Shown in pieces: positions 32,212 to 41,138 of a stretch of DNA of 42,290 nt. A program made the translations under genes and the position numbers. This stretch comes from Deltaproteobacteria bacterium. GTDB lineage: Bacteria; Desulfobacterota; Syntrophia; Syntrophales; JAIPED01. The notes below the pieces were generated by a model that was not told the origin of the DNA, did no database searches, and worked only from the letters and a program-made list of their open reading frames with translations. How positions within the stretch are numbered: the first letter of the stretch is position 1; every line of letters begins with the position of its first letter. The stretch spans positions 1 to 42,290 of the forward strand of contig JAIPED010000009.1 in the NCBI GenBank assembly GCA_021737325.1, given 5' to 3'.

Positions 32212-33303
32212 ATGTTGGTTCATTCGGATTTTTATGCCCCGGTAAAAATTATCGCTGGTGAGGGGGCGATGGATAATATTGCGGTTGAGCTTTCGTCGTT
32301 AGATTCATGCAAACCGCTGGTGATAGCCCCTTCTGGTACCGCTACCATTATTCGTGATCTGGTATGTGCTTTTGGCGAGACGGGTATGGAGATTGGTGTC
32401 TTCTCCCATGTAACCGGAAAACCCACACTAGCGGATGTGAAGAATATTCATGAAATTTATACCAGCAGAGGATTTGATGGCATTATCGCTGTTGGTGGCG
32501 GTAAGGTTGTGCATCTGGCAAAAATTGCCAATATTGCCGCCTCTTCCTCCCCCGAAATCCTGCGTCAATTTTTAGCCGATGAGAAAATTCCGCTTCCGCA
32601 GCTTAACCCCCTGGTGATCCTTTCAGGGCTTATAATTGATGGGTATGAATGCTCAAAATATGCCATTTTTAGTGATAAGCGCTATGAATCGCCATCGCTT
32701 ATTCCCAAAATGGTGATCGTTGATAAGTATGCCCTTTCCGGCGTCTTTTCCCCTGAAGTAGCATTGAGTTCGGCTCTGGTAATGATCTGTGCTTTGGATG
32801 ACTATCTTACCGAGAAGCATTCTTTTTTTTCTCGTGCTTACACCAACAGCCTTTTTGGTTTGTTAATCGCTGCGGTGGATAAAGCAAGAAAACCAGGAAA
32901 ATGGAAATTACCATTGGCAAACTCTTTATCTCTTACAGGCTTTCTCCTGTCCAATAACGGAGGTGGTTGGGGATACCAGTTGGCCCAAGCCCTTGCCGCG
33001 AAAAAAGAAAAATCAACAGGGGAGTGTGCCTGTGCCTTACTTCCCCATCTCTTAGAGCTTGCCTTTGAGCGATGCGGTGAGGAAATGGGAAGGATGCTTA
33101 TGCCCATTTTGGATGTTGATTCTGTGGATGAGGTTAAGGCAGTGTTGCTTGCCACATATCATAAAATTGCTCAGGAGGCAGGTGTGGAAGGTATCAATTT
33201 GAGTATTAACAACTCCGAGGGTGAGGAGATGATAGCTTCTATCATGTTGGAAGGTTCTGCCAAGGCGGATTGTTCGCGGCTGATGGTGCGTTTGTCCAGC
33301 TAA
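32212..33303 (+). CDS. Iron-containing alcohol dehydrogenase-like protein lacking metal ligands
   Basis: This 363-residue protein has the overall order of the Fe-ADH/dehydroquinate-synthase-like fold: APVKIIAGEGAMDNIA, a GKPTLADVKNIHEIY stretch, and FDGIIAVGGGKVVHLAKIAN as the nucleotide loop. Aligned with the intact neighbour at 33331, the metal ligands are all replaced. The Asp/His pair of MDALTH is Val/Ala (SALVMICALDD), the His of VHTLGH is Tyr and its second His is Gln (GYQLAQAL), and PHG is STG. TTSGTGSEAT is also lost (LSGLIIDGYE). It may be a non-catalytic subunit or a protein with altered chemistry. ATG 32212 has GAGGAG eight bases before it. Confidence 0.8.
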   Translation: MLVHSDFYAPVKIIAGEGAMDNIAVELSSLDSCKPLVIAPSGTATIIRDLVCAFGETGMEIGVFSHVTGKPTLADVKNIHEIYTSRGFDGIIAVGGGKVVHLAKIANIAASSSPEILRQFLADEKIPLPQLNPLVILSGLIIDGYECSKYAIFSDKRYESPSLIPKMVIVDKYALSGVFSPEVALSSALVMICALDDYLTEKHSFFSRAYTNSLFGLLIAAVDKARKPGKWKLPLANSLSLTGFLLSNNGGGWGYQLAQALAAKKEKSTGECACALLPHLLELAFERCGEEMGRMLMPILDVDSVDEVKAVLLATYHKIAQEAGVEGINLSINNSEGEEMIASIMLEGSAKADCSRLMVRLSS

Positions 33304-33330
33304 GCCGAGGAAGAAGGGATAGATATAGCG

Positions 33331-34578
33331 ATGAATTTTCCTGTTTATTACGAGTTTTTTTGTGGCGCTAGAATTATTGCCGGGCATGATGGCTTGGAAC
33401 GCATTCCGCTTTTGCTAGAAGAGCTTGGTGTCGCCAACCCGATTATACTGACGGATAAAGGGGTTGTTGGTGCGGGCCTTTTGGCAATCGTTTTGGCTTC
33501 ACTAAGAAGCGAGATGCGCGATGTAACGGTGTTCGACGATATACCACCCGACTCCGATATCCTGGTTGTTAACCGTATTGCTAGAGAGTACAAAAAAAAT
33601 GCTTGCGATTCTATAATTGCTGTTGGTGGGGGCTCGGTTATTGATACCGCCAAGGGTGTCAATGCTCTCGTCTCGGAGGATGAAAGTGATTTATTCAATC
33701 TAAAAGGTGCGGGCAGGATCAAGCGCCAATTAAAACCTTTTATTGCCATGCCGACAACATCGGGAACGGGGTCGGAAGCAACATTGGTGGCAGTGGTAAA
33801 GGACAACGAGAAAAAGGTAAAGTGTATTTTTACCAGTGTTTTTTTGCAGCCGAACATCGCTATTTTGGACTCACGAATGACTCTAACTCTGCCGCCAGCG
33901 GTTACCGCAGCAACGGGGATGGACGCGCTTACCCACGCAATGGAAGCATACTACTGCCTGCAAAAAAACCCCATTTCTGACAGCCATGCCCTCCTCGCCG
34001 TGGAGCTGATCTCCCAAAATTTACTAAAGATAATGGAAAATCCTCATGACAAGGAGGGGCGGCTCAATCTGGCAATAGCTTCTAATTTGGCGGGGATTGC
34101 ATTTGCTAATTCAATGGTCGGGATGGTGCATACCCTTGGTCATTCTTTTGGAGCCGTTTGTGGTGTTCCCCATGGTGTTTGTATGGCGGTGTTGCTCCCC
34201 TACGGGCTGGAATATAACATGCACAAAAAAAGCAAAGAGATAGGGCAATTGCTTTTGCCCCTGGTAGGTGTTGAGGAGTACCAAAAAACTCCTTTTAGGC
34301 TCCGCGGGGAAAGGGTTGTCAGCATTATCCGTGAGATGAATTCATCCTTGAATAAGATCACTGAAGGGAAGCATCCGCTTCGGTTTAAAGATATTCTTGG
34401 CCGTGATGGACGACAACTGATTCGGGAGGAAGATTTAGCTACGGTTGCCAAGGTAGCGCGAAACGATGGCTCTATTTTTATGAATCCTGAAGAGCTTAAT
34501 TACGAAGATTTGCTTATGGTTGCCACCGCCTCTTTCGCAGGCAACCCCCTTGATGTTAAGCAAATAAAGAAAGGGTAA
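33331..34578 (+). CDS. Iron-containing alcohol dehydrogenase
   Basis: This NAD(P)-dependent group III alcohol dehydrogenase of 415 residues interconverts alcohols and aldehydes. The nucleotide motif is IIAVGGGSVIDTAKGVN, and MPTTSGTGSEAT follows. The metal ligands are D198 and H202 (ATGMDALTHAMEAYYC), H267 (GMVHTLGH) and H281 (GVPHGVCMAVLLPYGLEYN), with H271 as the extra conserved histidine. It lies 27 bp after its degenerate paralogue and 6 bp before AOR-2, suggesting one operon: alcohol to aldehyde here, aldehyde to acid by AOR. The start has AAGAAGGG before it. Confidence 0.93.
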   Translation: MNFPVYYEFFCGARIIAGHDGLERIPLLLEELGVANPIILTDKGVVGAGLLAIVLASLRSEMRDVTVFDDIPPDSDILVVNRIAREYKKNACDSIIAVGGGSVIDTAKGVNALVSEDESDLFNLKGAGRIKRQLKPFIAMPTTSGTGSEATLVAVVKDNEKKVKCIFTSVFLQPNIAILDSRMTLTLPPAVTAATGMDALTHAMEAYYCLQKNPISDSHALLAVELISQNLLKIMENPHDKEGRLNLAIASNLAGIAFANSMVGMVHTLGHSFGAVCGVPHGVCMAVLLPYGLEYNMHKKSKEIGQLLLPLVGVEEYQKTPFRLRGERVVSIIREMNSSLNKITEGKHPLRFKDILGRDGRQLIREEDLATVAKVARNDGSIFMNPEELNYEDLLMVATASFAGNPLDVKQIKKG

Positions 34579-34584
34579 CAGCGT

Positions 34585-36585
34585 ATGAGAAGGCGTGGCT
34601 ATGCTGGTAAAGTACTCTTTGTTAATTTGAGCAACGGCTCTTATCATGAAGAGGTTATTGCCGATGAGATTTATGAGCGCTATCTTTCTGGCATCGGACT
34701 TGCCGCAAAGATTCTTTATGAGCGTATTCCGCCCCATGCGGATCCGCTTGGGCCGGAAAATATTCTCGGTTTTGTCAGCGGGATACTCACAGGTTCAGGG
34801 GCAGTTTTTTCTGGCAGATGGATGGTTGTAGGAAAATCACCGCTCACAGGGGGATGGGGCGATGCCAATGCGGGAGGCGATTTTGCTCCTGCTATTAAGC
34901 GTTGTGGTTATGACGCTATATTCTTTACCGGAACAAGCTCGCACCCCGTTTATCTGCACATTGCGAATAACGGGAGTATAGCACTCCGCGATGCCAGCGA
35001 GTATTGGGGGAAGGATGCAGTAGAAGCGGAAGATGCGCTTAAGGCAACACATTCATCACGGGCAGGTGTGGCGGTTATCGGAACCGCAGGAGAGAACGCT
35101 TCTCTTATCTCGGGCATCTGCAATGATAGGGGCAGGATTGCCGCTCGTTCTGGCTTAGGAGCCGTTATGGGCTCAAAAAAGCTTAAAGCTTTAGTTCTGG
35201 AGGGTGCATATCGCATCGCTGTTCATAACCATGAAGGAATAAAAGAAATTTCTCGTAGTGTTAATCGTTATGTTGCTTTCCAGCCGCCGTTGTTCTCAGG
35301 CAAGTACGCCGCGTTACTCGGGTCTTTTATGCGCCTAAATCCCCTGCAAATGGCGATGGACGGAATGGTTTATAAGATGTTGCTAAAAAGATGGGGCACA
35401 TCTTCAATGAACCAAATGTCGATTGAAATGGGCGATTCTCCAGTAAAAAACTGGGCGGGAAGCAACGAGGATTTGGACTTAAAGCAATCTTCAGTTTACG
35501 ACCCCGATGTTATTCTTCAGCGAGAGAAGCTCAAGTATCACTGCAACTCCTGCCCGTTGGGTTGTGGGGGAATATGTTCGATGCCGAATCATTTCCAAGA
35601 AACCCACAAGCCAGAATATGAATCGATTATGGCCCTGGGCGGTTTGTGCATGAACAAAGATATGGAAAGCATTTTCTATCTCAATGAAATGTTGAACCGT
35701 GCAGGGATGGACACCATATCTGCTGGAGCCACGGTTGCCTTTGCGATTGAATGTTTTGAAAATGGATTATTGACCAAGGAACAAACAGATGGGTTGGTGT
35801 TGCAATGGGGCAATACGGGAGCGGTGGTTGCTTTGATACAAAAAATGATCAAGCGGGAAGGGTTTGGCGATTTACTTGCCGATGGTGTTGCTGTGGCAAG
35901 CAAGAGAATTGGGGAGATGGCGAATAGCTATGCGATTACCGCCGGAAAGCAGGAACTTCCCATGCACGATGGACGCAACGACCCTGGATTCAACCTCCAC
36001 TACTCGGTGGAGGCGGCTCCAGGGAAGCATACAATTGGGGCGCAACTTTATTACGAAATGTTTCAGCTACACCGAGTTGTTCCTGATTTACCCAAGGTTA
36101 CACCCTTGTCATTATATCGCAAGGGACAAAAATATATCGCCTCTCGGGAAAAAGCGCAGATGGCTGCGGCGTGTTCCAGCTTTATGAATGTGGTAAATAG
36201 CGCTGGACTTTGCCTCTTTGGAACATTTATCGGCGTTCATCGGGTCCCTGTTTTTAAGATGTTAAACGAGGTGACGGGTTGGCATAATAGTCCTAAGGAA
36301 TACTTGCAAATTGGTGCCAGGTTGCAAACACTCAAACAAATGTTCAATGTTAAGCATGGTATTGAACCGCTTAGCCTTCGTGTACATAGCCGTGCTGAAG
36401 GCATTCCTCCTCTTGGTGGGGGAGCCAATAAAGGTCGTGGTGCGGATATGGGAAAAATGATGGCGGATTATTGGCGGGAGTTTGCTTGGGATACGGCCAC
36501 AGGAAAGCCAACGCTGGATAGCCTCGTACTTCATGGCTTGGCGAGTTATCTAGAAGATTATCGTGAAGAGTTGGAAAAAGCATAG
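34585..36585 (+). CDS. Aldehyde:ferredoxin oxidoreductase (AOR-2)
   Basis: This 666-residue AOR-family enzyme is larger than AOR-1 and has the classical cluster motif C320-x2-C323-x3-C327 (HCNSCPLGCGG), with a fourth ligand at C543 (VNSAGLCLFGTF). The pterin-binding N-terminal half has YAGKVLFVNLSNG, GILTGSGAVFSGRWMVVGKSPLTGGWGDANAGG and RIAARSGLGAVMGSKKLKA. It would oxidise the aldehyde made by the Fe-ADH pair and give electrons to ferredoxin. The four-cluster ferredoxin gene lies 58 bp later. It has no own MoaD or ThiF gene, unlike AOR-1. Confidence 0.93.
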   Translation: MRRRGYAGKVLFVNLSNGSYHEEVIADEIYERYLSGIGLAAKILYERIPPHADPLGPENILGFVSGILTGSGAVFSGRWMVVGKSPLTGGWGDANAGGDFAPAIKRCGYDAIFFTGTSSHPVYLHIANNGSIALRDASEYWGKDAVEAEDALKATHSSRAGVAVIGTAGENASLISGICNDRGRIAARSGLGAVMGSKKLKALVLEGAYRIAVHNHEGIKEISRSVNRYVAFQPPLFSGKYAALLGSFMRLNPLQMAMDGMVYKMLLKRWGTSSMNQMSIEMGDSPVKNWAGSNEDLDLKQSSVYDPDVILQREKLKYHCNSCPLGCGGICSMPNHFQETHKPEYESIMALGGLCMNKDMESIFYLNEMLNRAGMDTISAGATVAFAIECFENGLLTKEQTDGLVLQWGNTGAVVALIQKMIKREGFGDLLADGVAVASKRIGEMANSYAITAGKQELPMHDGRNDPGFNLHYSVEAAPGKHTIGAQLYYEMFQLHRVVPDLPKVTPLSLYRKGQKYIASREKAQMAAACSSFMNVVNSAGLCLFGTFIGVHRVPVFKMLNEVTGWHNSPKEYLQIGARLQTLKQMFNVKHGIEPLSLRVHSRAEGIPPLGGGANKGRGADMGKMMADYWREFAWDTATGKPTLDSLVLHGLASYLEDYREELEKA

Positions 36586-36643
36586 AGGTCGGCAGAAACA
36601 GAGGATGACTCGCTCAAAGATAAGGGTATTATAGGGGACTGAC

Positions 36644-37051
36644 ATGGCATTTAGGGTGGAGAGTAGATGTAACGGCTGTGCGGCATGTGTTGCCTTTTGT
36701 CCGGTAGCGGCAATCGGCGGACTAAAAAAAGAAAAGCACAATATTGATAATAAACTATGCATCAGTTGTGGGGTTTGTGGTAGGATTTGCCCCCACGGAG
36801 CAATTTCCGATGATTTTGGCATACCCTGTCGCCACCAGAAACGCTCACTTTGGCAAAAACCCGTCTGCTTTACAGAGGTCTGTGTTTCATGCGGGATTTG
36901 CGTGTCGGCTTGTCCAACCGGTGCTCTGCGATTGTCTGGGGATGAGAGCAGCAAGGATAAAAAAAGAATACCCTCGCTGGAGACAAAAAAGTGCATAGCA
37001 TGCGGATTCTGTGTGGCTGATTGTCCTTTTGAGGCGCTTTTCATGGAATAA
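36644..37051 (+). CDS. Polyferredoxin with four [4Fe-4S] motifs
   Basis: Within 135 residues there are four CxxCxxCx3C(P) motifs: CNGCAACVAFCP (C9, C12, C15, C19), CISCGVCGRICP, CVSCGICVSACP and CIACGFCVADCP. The short linker HQKRSLWQKP separates pairs two and three. There are no membrane helices. It is a good candidate electron acceptor or relay for AOR-2 just upstream. It could also be an AOR-associated subunit comparable to the ferredoxin partners seen with bacterial AOR. The start follows GGGGACTGAC. Confidence 0.92.
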   Translation: MAFRVESRCNGCAACVAFCPVAAIGGLKKEKHNIDNKLCISCGVCGRICPHGAISDDFGIPCRHQKRSLWQKPVCFTEVCVSCGICVSACPTGALRLSGDESSKDKKRIPSLETKKCIACGFCVADCPFEALFME

Positions 37052-37132
37052 AGATCTGTCAATAGTGGTGTAAACAAGCTGTTGATACATTCATGCAGGA
37101 ATGTAAAAAAATATACAAGAGGAGGTTTTTTT

Positions 37133-37306
37133 ATGGCAATAACCGACAAAAGATACTGTGCGATATGTGCATGGCGACAAGGTTGTCAAAAGCGTTTTAC
37201 TGTTTCCACAGGGCCTGACGGCACTGTTATCTGCCCCGATTATACTCGTGATGTGGCCATCAAGGATGAACAAATAGAAACGGCAAAGAAAAAATTTGAT
37301 TCCTAA
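37133..37306 (+). CDS. Small four-cysteine protein, conserved-looking, unknown function
   Basis: This 57-residue soluble protein has four cysteines spaced C9-x2-C12-x5-C18-x15-C34 (YCAICAWRQGC and VICPDYTRD), suited to one zinc or iron-sulfur site. The tail is Lys/Glu-rich. An AGGAGG site stands before ATG 37133; the longer frame from 37082 is not needed. I recall similar short proteins in anaerobic deltaproteobacteria but know no function for them. It sits between the polyferredoxin and argS genes. Confidence 0.7.
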   Translation: MAITDKRYCAICAWRQGCQKRFTVSTGPDGTVICPDYTRDVAIKDEQIETAKKKFDS

Positions 37307-37402
37307 GTAAACAGAAATGCGTGGCGGTTGTATGGGGAAACGGCGACTATTGTCTCGTTGTCTTCTCTGCGGTTGCTATGGGAAATAAGAAGGTCGTTAG
37401 TT

Positions 37403-39055
37403 ATGAAACAACGCATAAAAAATGCTTTGGAAGAATCTTTGAAGAGCACTGTGGCAAACCCCGAAAAGTACTTAGGTTTTGTCGATATCTCCGAGACAAA
37501 GGATAAGCAATACGGTGACTATTCGACGAATATCGCATTGGTGCTGGCAAAAGAGCTTAGAATGTCGCCAAGGCAGGTCGCCGATTCGCTTAGAGAAAAA
37601 ATTACCACCGGGACGATCATCAAGAAGGTTGAGGTTGCCGGTCCTGGATTTGTCAATTTTTTTGTCAATGAAGTTGCCTGGGGGTTTTGTCTGCAGGAGA
37701 TTTTCGTTTCTGGCGATGCATACGGAAAATGCGCCCTAGGTAAGGGGAAAAAAGTTCAAGTCGAATTCGTTAGCGCCAATCCAACGGGGCCTTTGCACAT
37801 TGGGCATGCTCGTGGGGCGGTTGTAGGCGATGTTATTGCCAGACTTTTATCCGCCTGCGGTTATGAGGTGGTGAAGGAATACTACATAAACGACACCGGC
37901 AATCAGATGAGCAATCTTGGAATTTCAACTCTTTATCGCTGTCGAGAGCTAAAAGGAGATAAGTCTCCTCTTCCGGATAACTCTTACCAAGGGGAATACC
38001 TCTTGGATGTGGCACAGGAAATTTTGGAAAAATATCCCGATATTCTACAAAAACCTGAAAAAGAAGCCACTGCGCTTTGTGGTACATTTGCCGCCACCGT
38101 TATCTTAAATGGCATTGTCGATGATTTGGCGGTTTTGGGAGTAAATTTTGACCGCTATTTTTCTGAGAGTTCCCTATACGAAACAGGCCTAGTTACTGAA
38201 ACCTTAACTTTTTTAGAACAAAATGGGACGGCTTACCGCACCCAAGATGGAACACTCTGGTTTAGGACTAGCGCTTTTGGTGATGAGAAGGACAGAGTTA
38301 TAGTCAGGGCTACAGGTGCGCCGACATATTTTGCCGCGGATATTGCTTACCATCATCAGAAGTTCAGTGATAATTATGACAGGGTGATTGATATTTGGGG
38401 AGCTGATCATCATGGATATATCGCTAGGATGAGGGCGGGTGTTGAGGCGATGGGGCATGATGTCAAAAAATTGGATATCGTTTTGATACAGCTTGTTGCC
38501 CTTTTAAGAAATGGTATCCCTGTGGCAATGTCAACACGAGCTGGTGAATTTGTAACTTTACGAGAGGTTGTTGAGGAAGTTGGTGCTGACGCGGCGCGTT
38601 ATAACTTTCTCTTGCGTCGCTTGGATAGCCACTTGGATTTTGATCTGGAAATCGCGAAGAGGCAATCCAGTGATAACCCCGTTTACTATGTTCAGTATGC
38701 CCATGCTAGAGCATGTTCGGTTTTACGCTTGGCGGAAGAAAAAAAGATCGACAACCTTAAATGGCATGAAAGCATTCCATCGTTTTTAACCCTTGAGGAA
38801 GAGATTGCGATTATTCGGTTATTGATAAGTTTTCCCGATGTTGTGAGATCTTCCGCACAATCAGTGGAGCCGCACCGCCTTGCATTTTTTCTTAATGAAT
38901 TGGCAAGCATGTTTCATAGCTATTACAACAAATACAAAATCATTTCTGATGATGAAGAAACTACTTTGTCACGCCTGTTTCTTGTTGGGGCAATAAAAAC
39001 AGTTATAAAGAATGGCTTGACGATACTCGGTGTCTCTGCACCGCAGAGAATGTAG
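37403..39055 (+). CDS. argS: Arginyl-tRNA synthetase
   Basis: This class I synthetase has 550 residues, the usual size. The HIGH region is FVSANPTGPLHIGHARGAVVGD, and a KMSKS-like loop is present as AMSTRAGEFVTL. WGADHHGYIARM and PVYYVQYAHARACSVLR are other family marks. ATG 37403 is preferred: an N-terminal Add-1 domain starts with MKQRIKNALEESL, while the longer frame from 37328 has an unusual leader. It is probably in an operon with the SPOR-domain gene 52 bp downstream. Confidence 0.96.
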   Translation: MKQRIKNALEESLKSTVANPEKYLGFVDISETKDKQYGDYSTNIALVLAKELRMSPRQVADSLREKITTGTIIKKVEVAGPGFVNFFVNEVAWGFCLQEIFVSGDAYGKCALGKGKKVQVEFVSANPTGPLHIGHARGAVVGDVIARLLSACGYEVVKEYYINDTGNQMSNLGISTLYRCRELKGDKSPLPDNSYQGEYLLDVAQEILEKYPDILQKPEKEATALCGTFAATVILNGIVDDLAVLGVNFDRYFSESSLYETGLVTETLTFLEQNGTAYRTQDGTLWFRTSAFGDEKDRVIVRATGAPTYFAADIAYHHQKFSDNYDRVIDIWGADHHGYIARMRAGVEAMGHDVKKLDIVLIQLVALLRNGIPVAMSTRAGEFVTLREVVEEVGADAARYNFLLRRLDSHLDFDLEIAKRQSSDNPVYYVQYAHARACSVLRLAEEKKIDNLKWHESIPSFLTLEEEIAIIRLLISFPDVVRSSAQSVEPHRLAFFLNELASMFHSYYNKYKIISDDEETTLSRLFLVGAIKTVIKNGLTILGVSAPQRM

Positions 39056-39107
39056 AGAGTGTGATTTCCCATTATCTTCTTATAAACCATTTTTTAGGGG
39101 AGGGAAT

Positions 39108-39689
39108 ATGATAACCAAAGAAAAAGAAGAGTTTAGCGTTGGTATAAAAGGATTGATAGGCTTCATTGTCGGTGCGGCTATTTTGATGTTGTTTTCTTTT
39201 TTGTTGGGTGTCATGGTTGGAATGGGTGATATGAGCGACAAACATCAGGAAGCCAACGCTCCAAGCGTGCCAACGGCTATAGAGTATCCCAAGACAACGG
39301 CAGGAATGCCAGAGGTAAAGGAAGAAATCAGCTCCAGCACTATGGCAAAGGGGCTCGAGATAATCAAGAACGAGTCGGCAGGTAAAGTTAAAAATGTTGC
39401 CAGCACAAAGGAAGCGCCAAAACAAGCTCAGCCAGCGGGTAAAAAAGAGTATGTTGTTGTCTATGGCACCTTCGCCAAGAAAAATAACGCCGTGAGGTTA
39501 TCAAAAGAGCTGGTGAAGAGCGGTTTTAGGGCGCGAGTAGCGAGTACGAAAAAGACGGCAAAAGCGATGAACGCGGTTATTTCCCAACCCTTTGACAGCA
39601 GTGATGGGGCGGCGCAGTTGGTAAAGGATGTTGCGGAAAAGGCAAAAAATATCAAGCCTTTTGTTGCTAATGCCGCAAACTATAGGTAG
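39108..39689 (+). CDS. Membrane-anchored SPOR-domain protein
   Basis: This 193-residue single-pass inner-membrane protein has a basic N-terminus, one helix (IGFIVGAAILMLFSFLLGVM), a Lys/Ala/Pro/Glu-rich linker, and a C-terminal SPOR domain (YVVVYGTFAKKNNAVRLSKE, GFRARVAS). SPOR domains bind denuded peptidoglycan strands at division sites. AGGGGAGGG stands before ATG 39108. The argS-SPOR order is common in deltaproteobacteria. Confidence 0.87.
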   Translation: MITKEKEEFSVGIKGLIGFIVGAAILMLFSFLLGVMVGMGDMSDKHQEANAPSVPTAIEYPKTTAGMPEVKEEISSSTMAKGLEIIKNESAGKVKNVASTKEAPKQAQPAGKKEYVVVYGTFAKKNNAVRLSKELVKSGFRARVASTKKTAKAMNAVISQPFDSSDGAAQLVKDVAEKAKNIKPFVANAANYR

Positions 39690-39769
39690 GTTTGGTGATA
39701 AATTTACCCTGCGGGGGTGTGGGTTTTGTCCTGATGCACTTGCTATATTAAAAAAAGGAGGAGTTACTG

Positions 39770-41023
39770 ATGTCTCAAGGTAAAGTTCTAAACAGGTTAT
39801 GGGTTGTTGTGGGTGCTGTGGGTGTCCAGCTTGCTCTGGGTGCCCTCTATGCCTGGTCGGTTTTCACATCGCCGTTAGTTGAAGCGGGGTGGAAAAAAGT
39901 TGATACGATGATTGTATTCAGCGTGTGTCTCGCAGTTTTTGCCATCGTTATGCTCTGGGCGGGAAAGCAATTAAACAAATTAGGTCCCAAAAAGCTGACG
40001 ATGTTAAGCGGCCTTCTTTTTGGTGGTGGTTATCTGCTTGCAGGGCTTTTCGCCGGTACGAACTTTTGGTTAATACTTCTCTTTATCGGTATTGTCGGCG
40101 GCGCGGGGCTTGGTTTGGGATATGTTGTTCCCATTGCCGTCGGGATGCGTTGGTTTCCCGATAAGAAGGGCTTGATTACCGGACTTGCCGTTGCTGGTTT
40201 TGGTTTTGGGGCACTTTTATGGGTAAAGTTTGCTGGCGAATGGCTATCATTGATAAAACTCTATGGTCTTTCCGGAACATTTTCCATTTATGGTGTAATC
40301 TTTGCGGTAATGGTCGTTTTGGGTTCATTTGTTATGATCTTCCCTCCCGATGGATGGAAGCCTGCAGGTTGGACTGAACCCGTTGCCACGGGGGGAGTTG
40401 CTGCAGTTGGCACCGTAAATTTTGAAAGCAAACAGATGCTAAAAACACCGCAGTTCTACATGATTTTTCTTACCTTACTTTTTGGTTCCAGTGCGGGATT
40501 GATGAGTATCGGTCTGATGCGCTTGTACCCCATGGAGGCTTTACAGGCTTCAGGTTTAGATAAAATCGAAGCAGGAGCGATCGCCGGGACGGCAATGGCA
40601 GTATTTTTTAGCCTGGCAAATGGTATCGGCAGGATAGGTTGGGGTAGTCTTAGCGATAAGTTAGGAAGAAAAAATTCGGTGGCGATAATGTATGCAATAC
40701 AGGGCATTACCGTTCTCTGTTTTACATTTATGGCGGGTAACGAATATCTTCTCTATCTCGGAGCGGCGCTTATCGGTTTTAATTTTGGTGGTAACTTTGC
40801 ACTATTCCCTGCCTTTACCGCTGATACTTTTGGGACTAAGAATGTTGGCAATAACTATCCATGGATATTCCTTTCCTACGGTTTCGGCGGAATTTTTGGC
40901 CCCATTTTAGGAGGGATGCTTGGCGACATAGGCAATTTTCCGCTTGCATTTACGATTTGCGGTGTTGCCTGCCTTGTTGGCGCGGTTCTTTCCTTTATGG
41001 TCAGGCCTCCGCAGAAAGCATAG
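39770..41023 (+). CDS. OFA (oxalate/formate antiporter) family MFS transporter
   Basis: This twelve-helix major-facilitator protein of 417 residues has the OFA start (LWVVVGAVGVQLALGALYAWSVF), FIGIVGGAGLGLGYVVPIAVGMRWFPDKKGLITGLAVAGFG in the first half, and RIGWGSLSDKLGRKN in the second. OFA carriers exchange oxalate and formate or take up small carboxylates. With AOR and Fe-ADH in the neighbourhood, a short-chain acid may be the substrate, but that is inference. A strong AAGGAGGAG stands before the start. Confidence 0.9.
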   Translation: MSQGKVLNRLWVVVGAVGVQLALGALYAWSVFTSPLVEAGWKKVDTMIVFSVCLAVFAIVMLWAGKQLNKLGPKKLTMLSGLLFGGGYLLAGLFAGTNFWLILLFIGIVGGAGLGLGYVVPIAVGMRWFPDKKGLITGLAVAGFGFGALLWVKFAGEWLSLIKLYGLSGTFSIYGVIFAVMVVLGSFVMIFPPDGWKPAGWTEPVATGGVAAVGTVNFESKQMLKTPQFYMIFLTLLFGSSAGLMSIGLMRLYPMEALQASGLDKIEAGAIAGTAMAVFFSLANGIGRIGWGSLSDKLGRKNSVAIMYAIQGITVLCFTFMAGNEYLLYLGAALIGFNFGGNFALFPAFTADTFGTKNVGNNYPWIFLSYGFGGIFGPILGGMLGDIGNFPLAFTICGVACLVGAVLSFMVRPPQKA

Positions 41024-41079
41024 ACTTTTTGCATAAACGGGTAGCCTTGCTATCTTGGCTTTTTAACACAGCGAGTAGC

Positions 41080-41106
41080 GATGGGGTGCGATGATGGCAC
41101 CCCATC
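41080..41106 (+). terminator. Terminator-like hairpin after the OFA transporter
   Basis: A perfect 10-bp stem, GATGGGGTGC (41080-41089) with GCACCCCATC (41097-41106), has a 7-nt loop. The T tract is weak (GGCTGTTTAATCC), so termination may be partial. Confidence 0.6.
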
Positions 41107-41138
41107 GGCTGTTTAATCCTATTCGCCTCTCGTCATTA

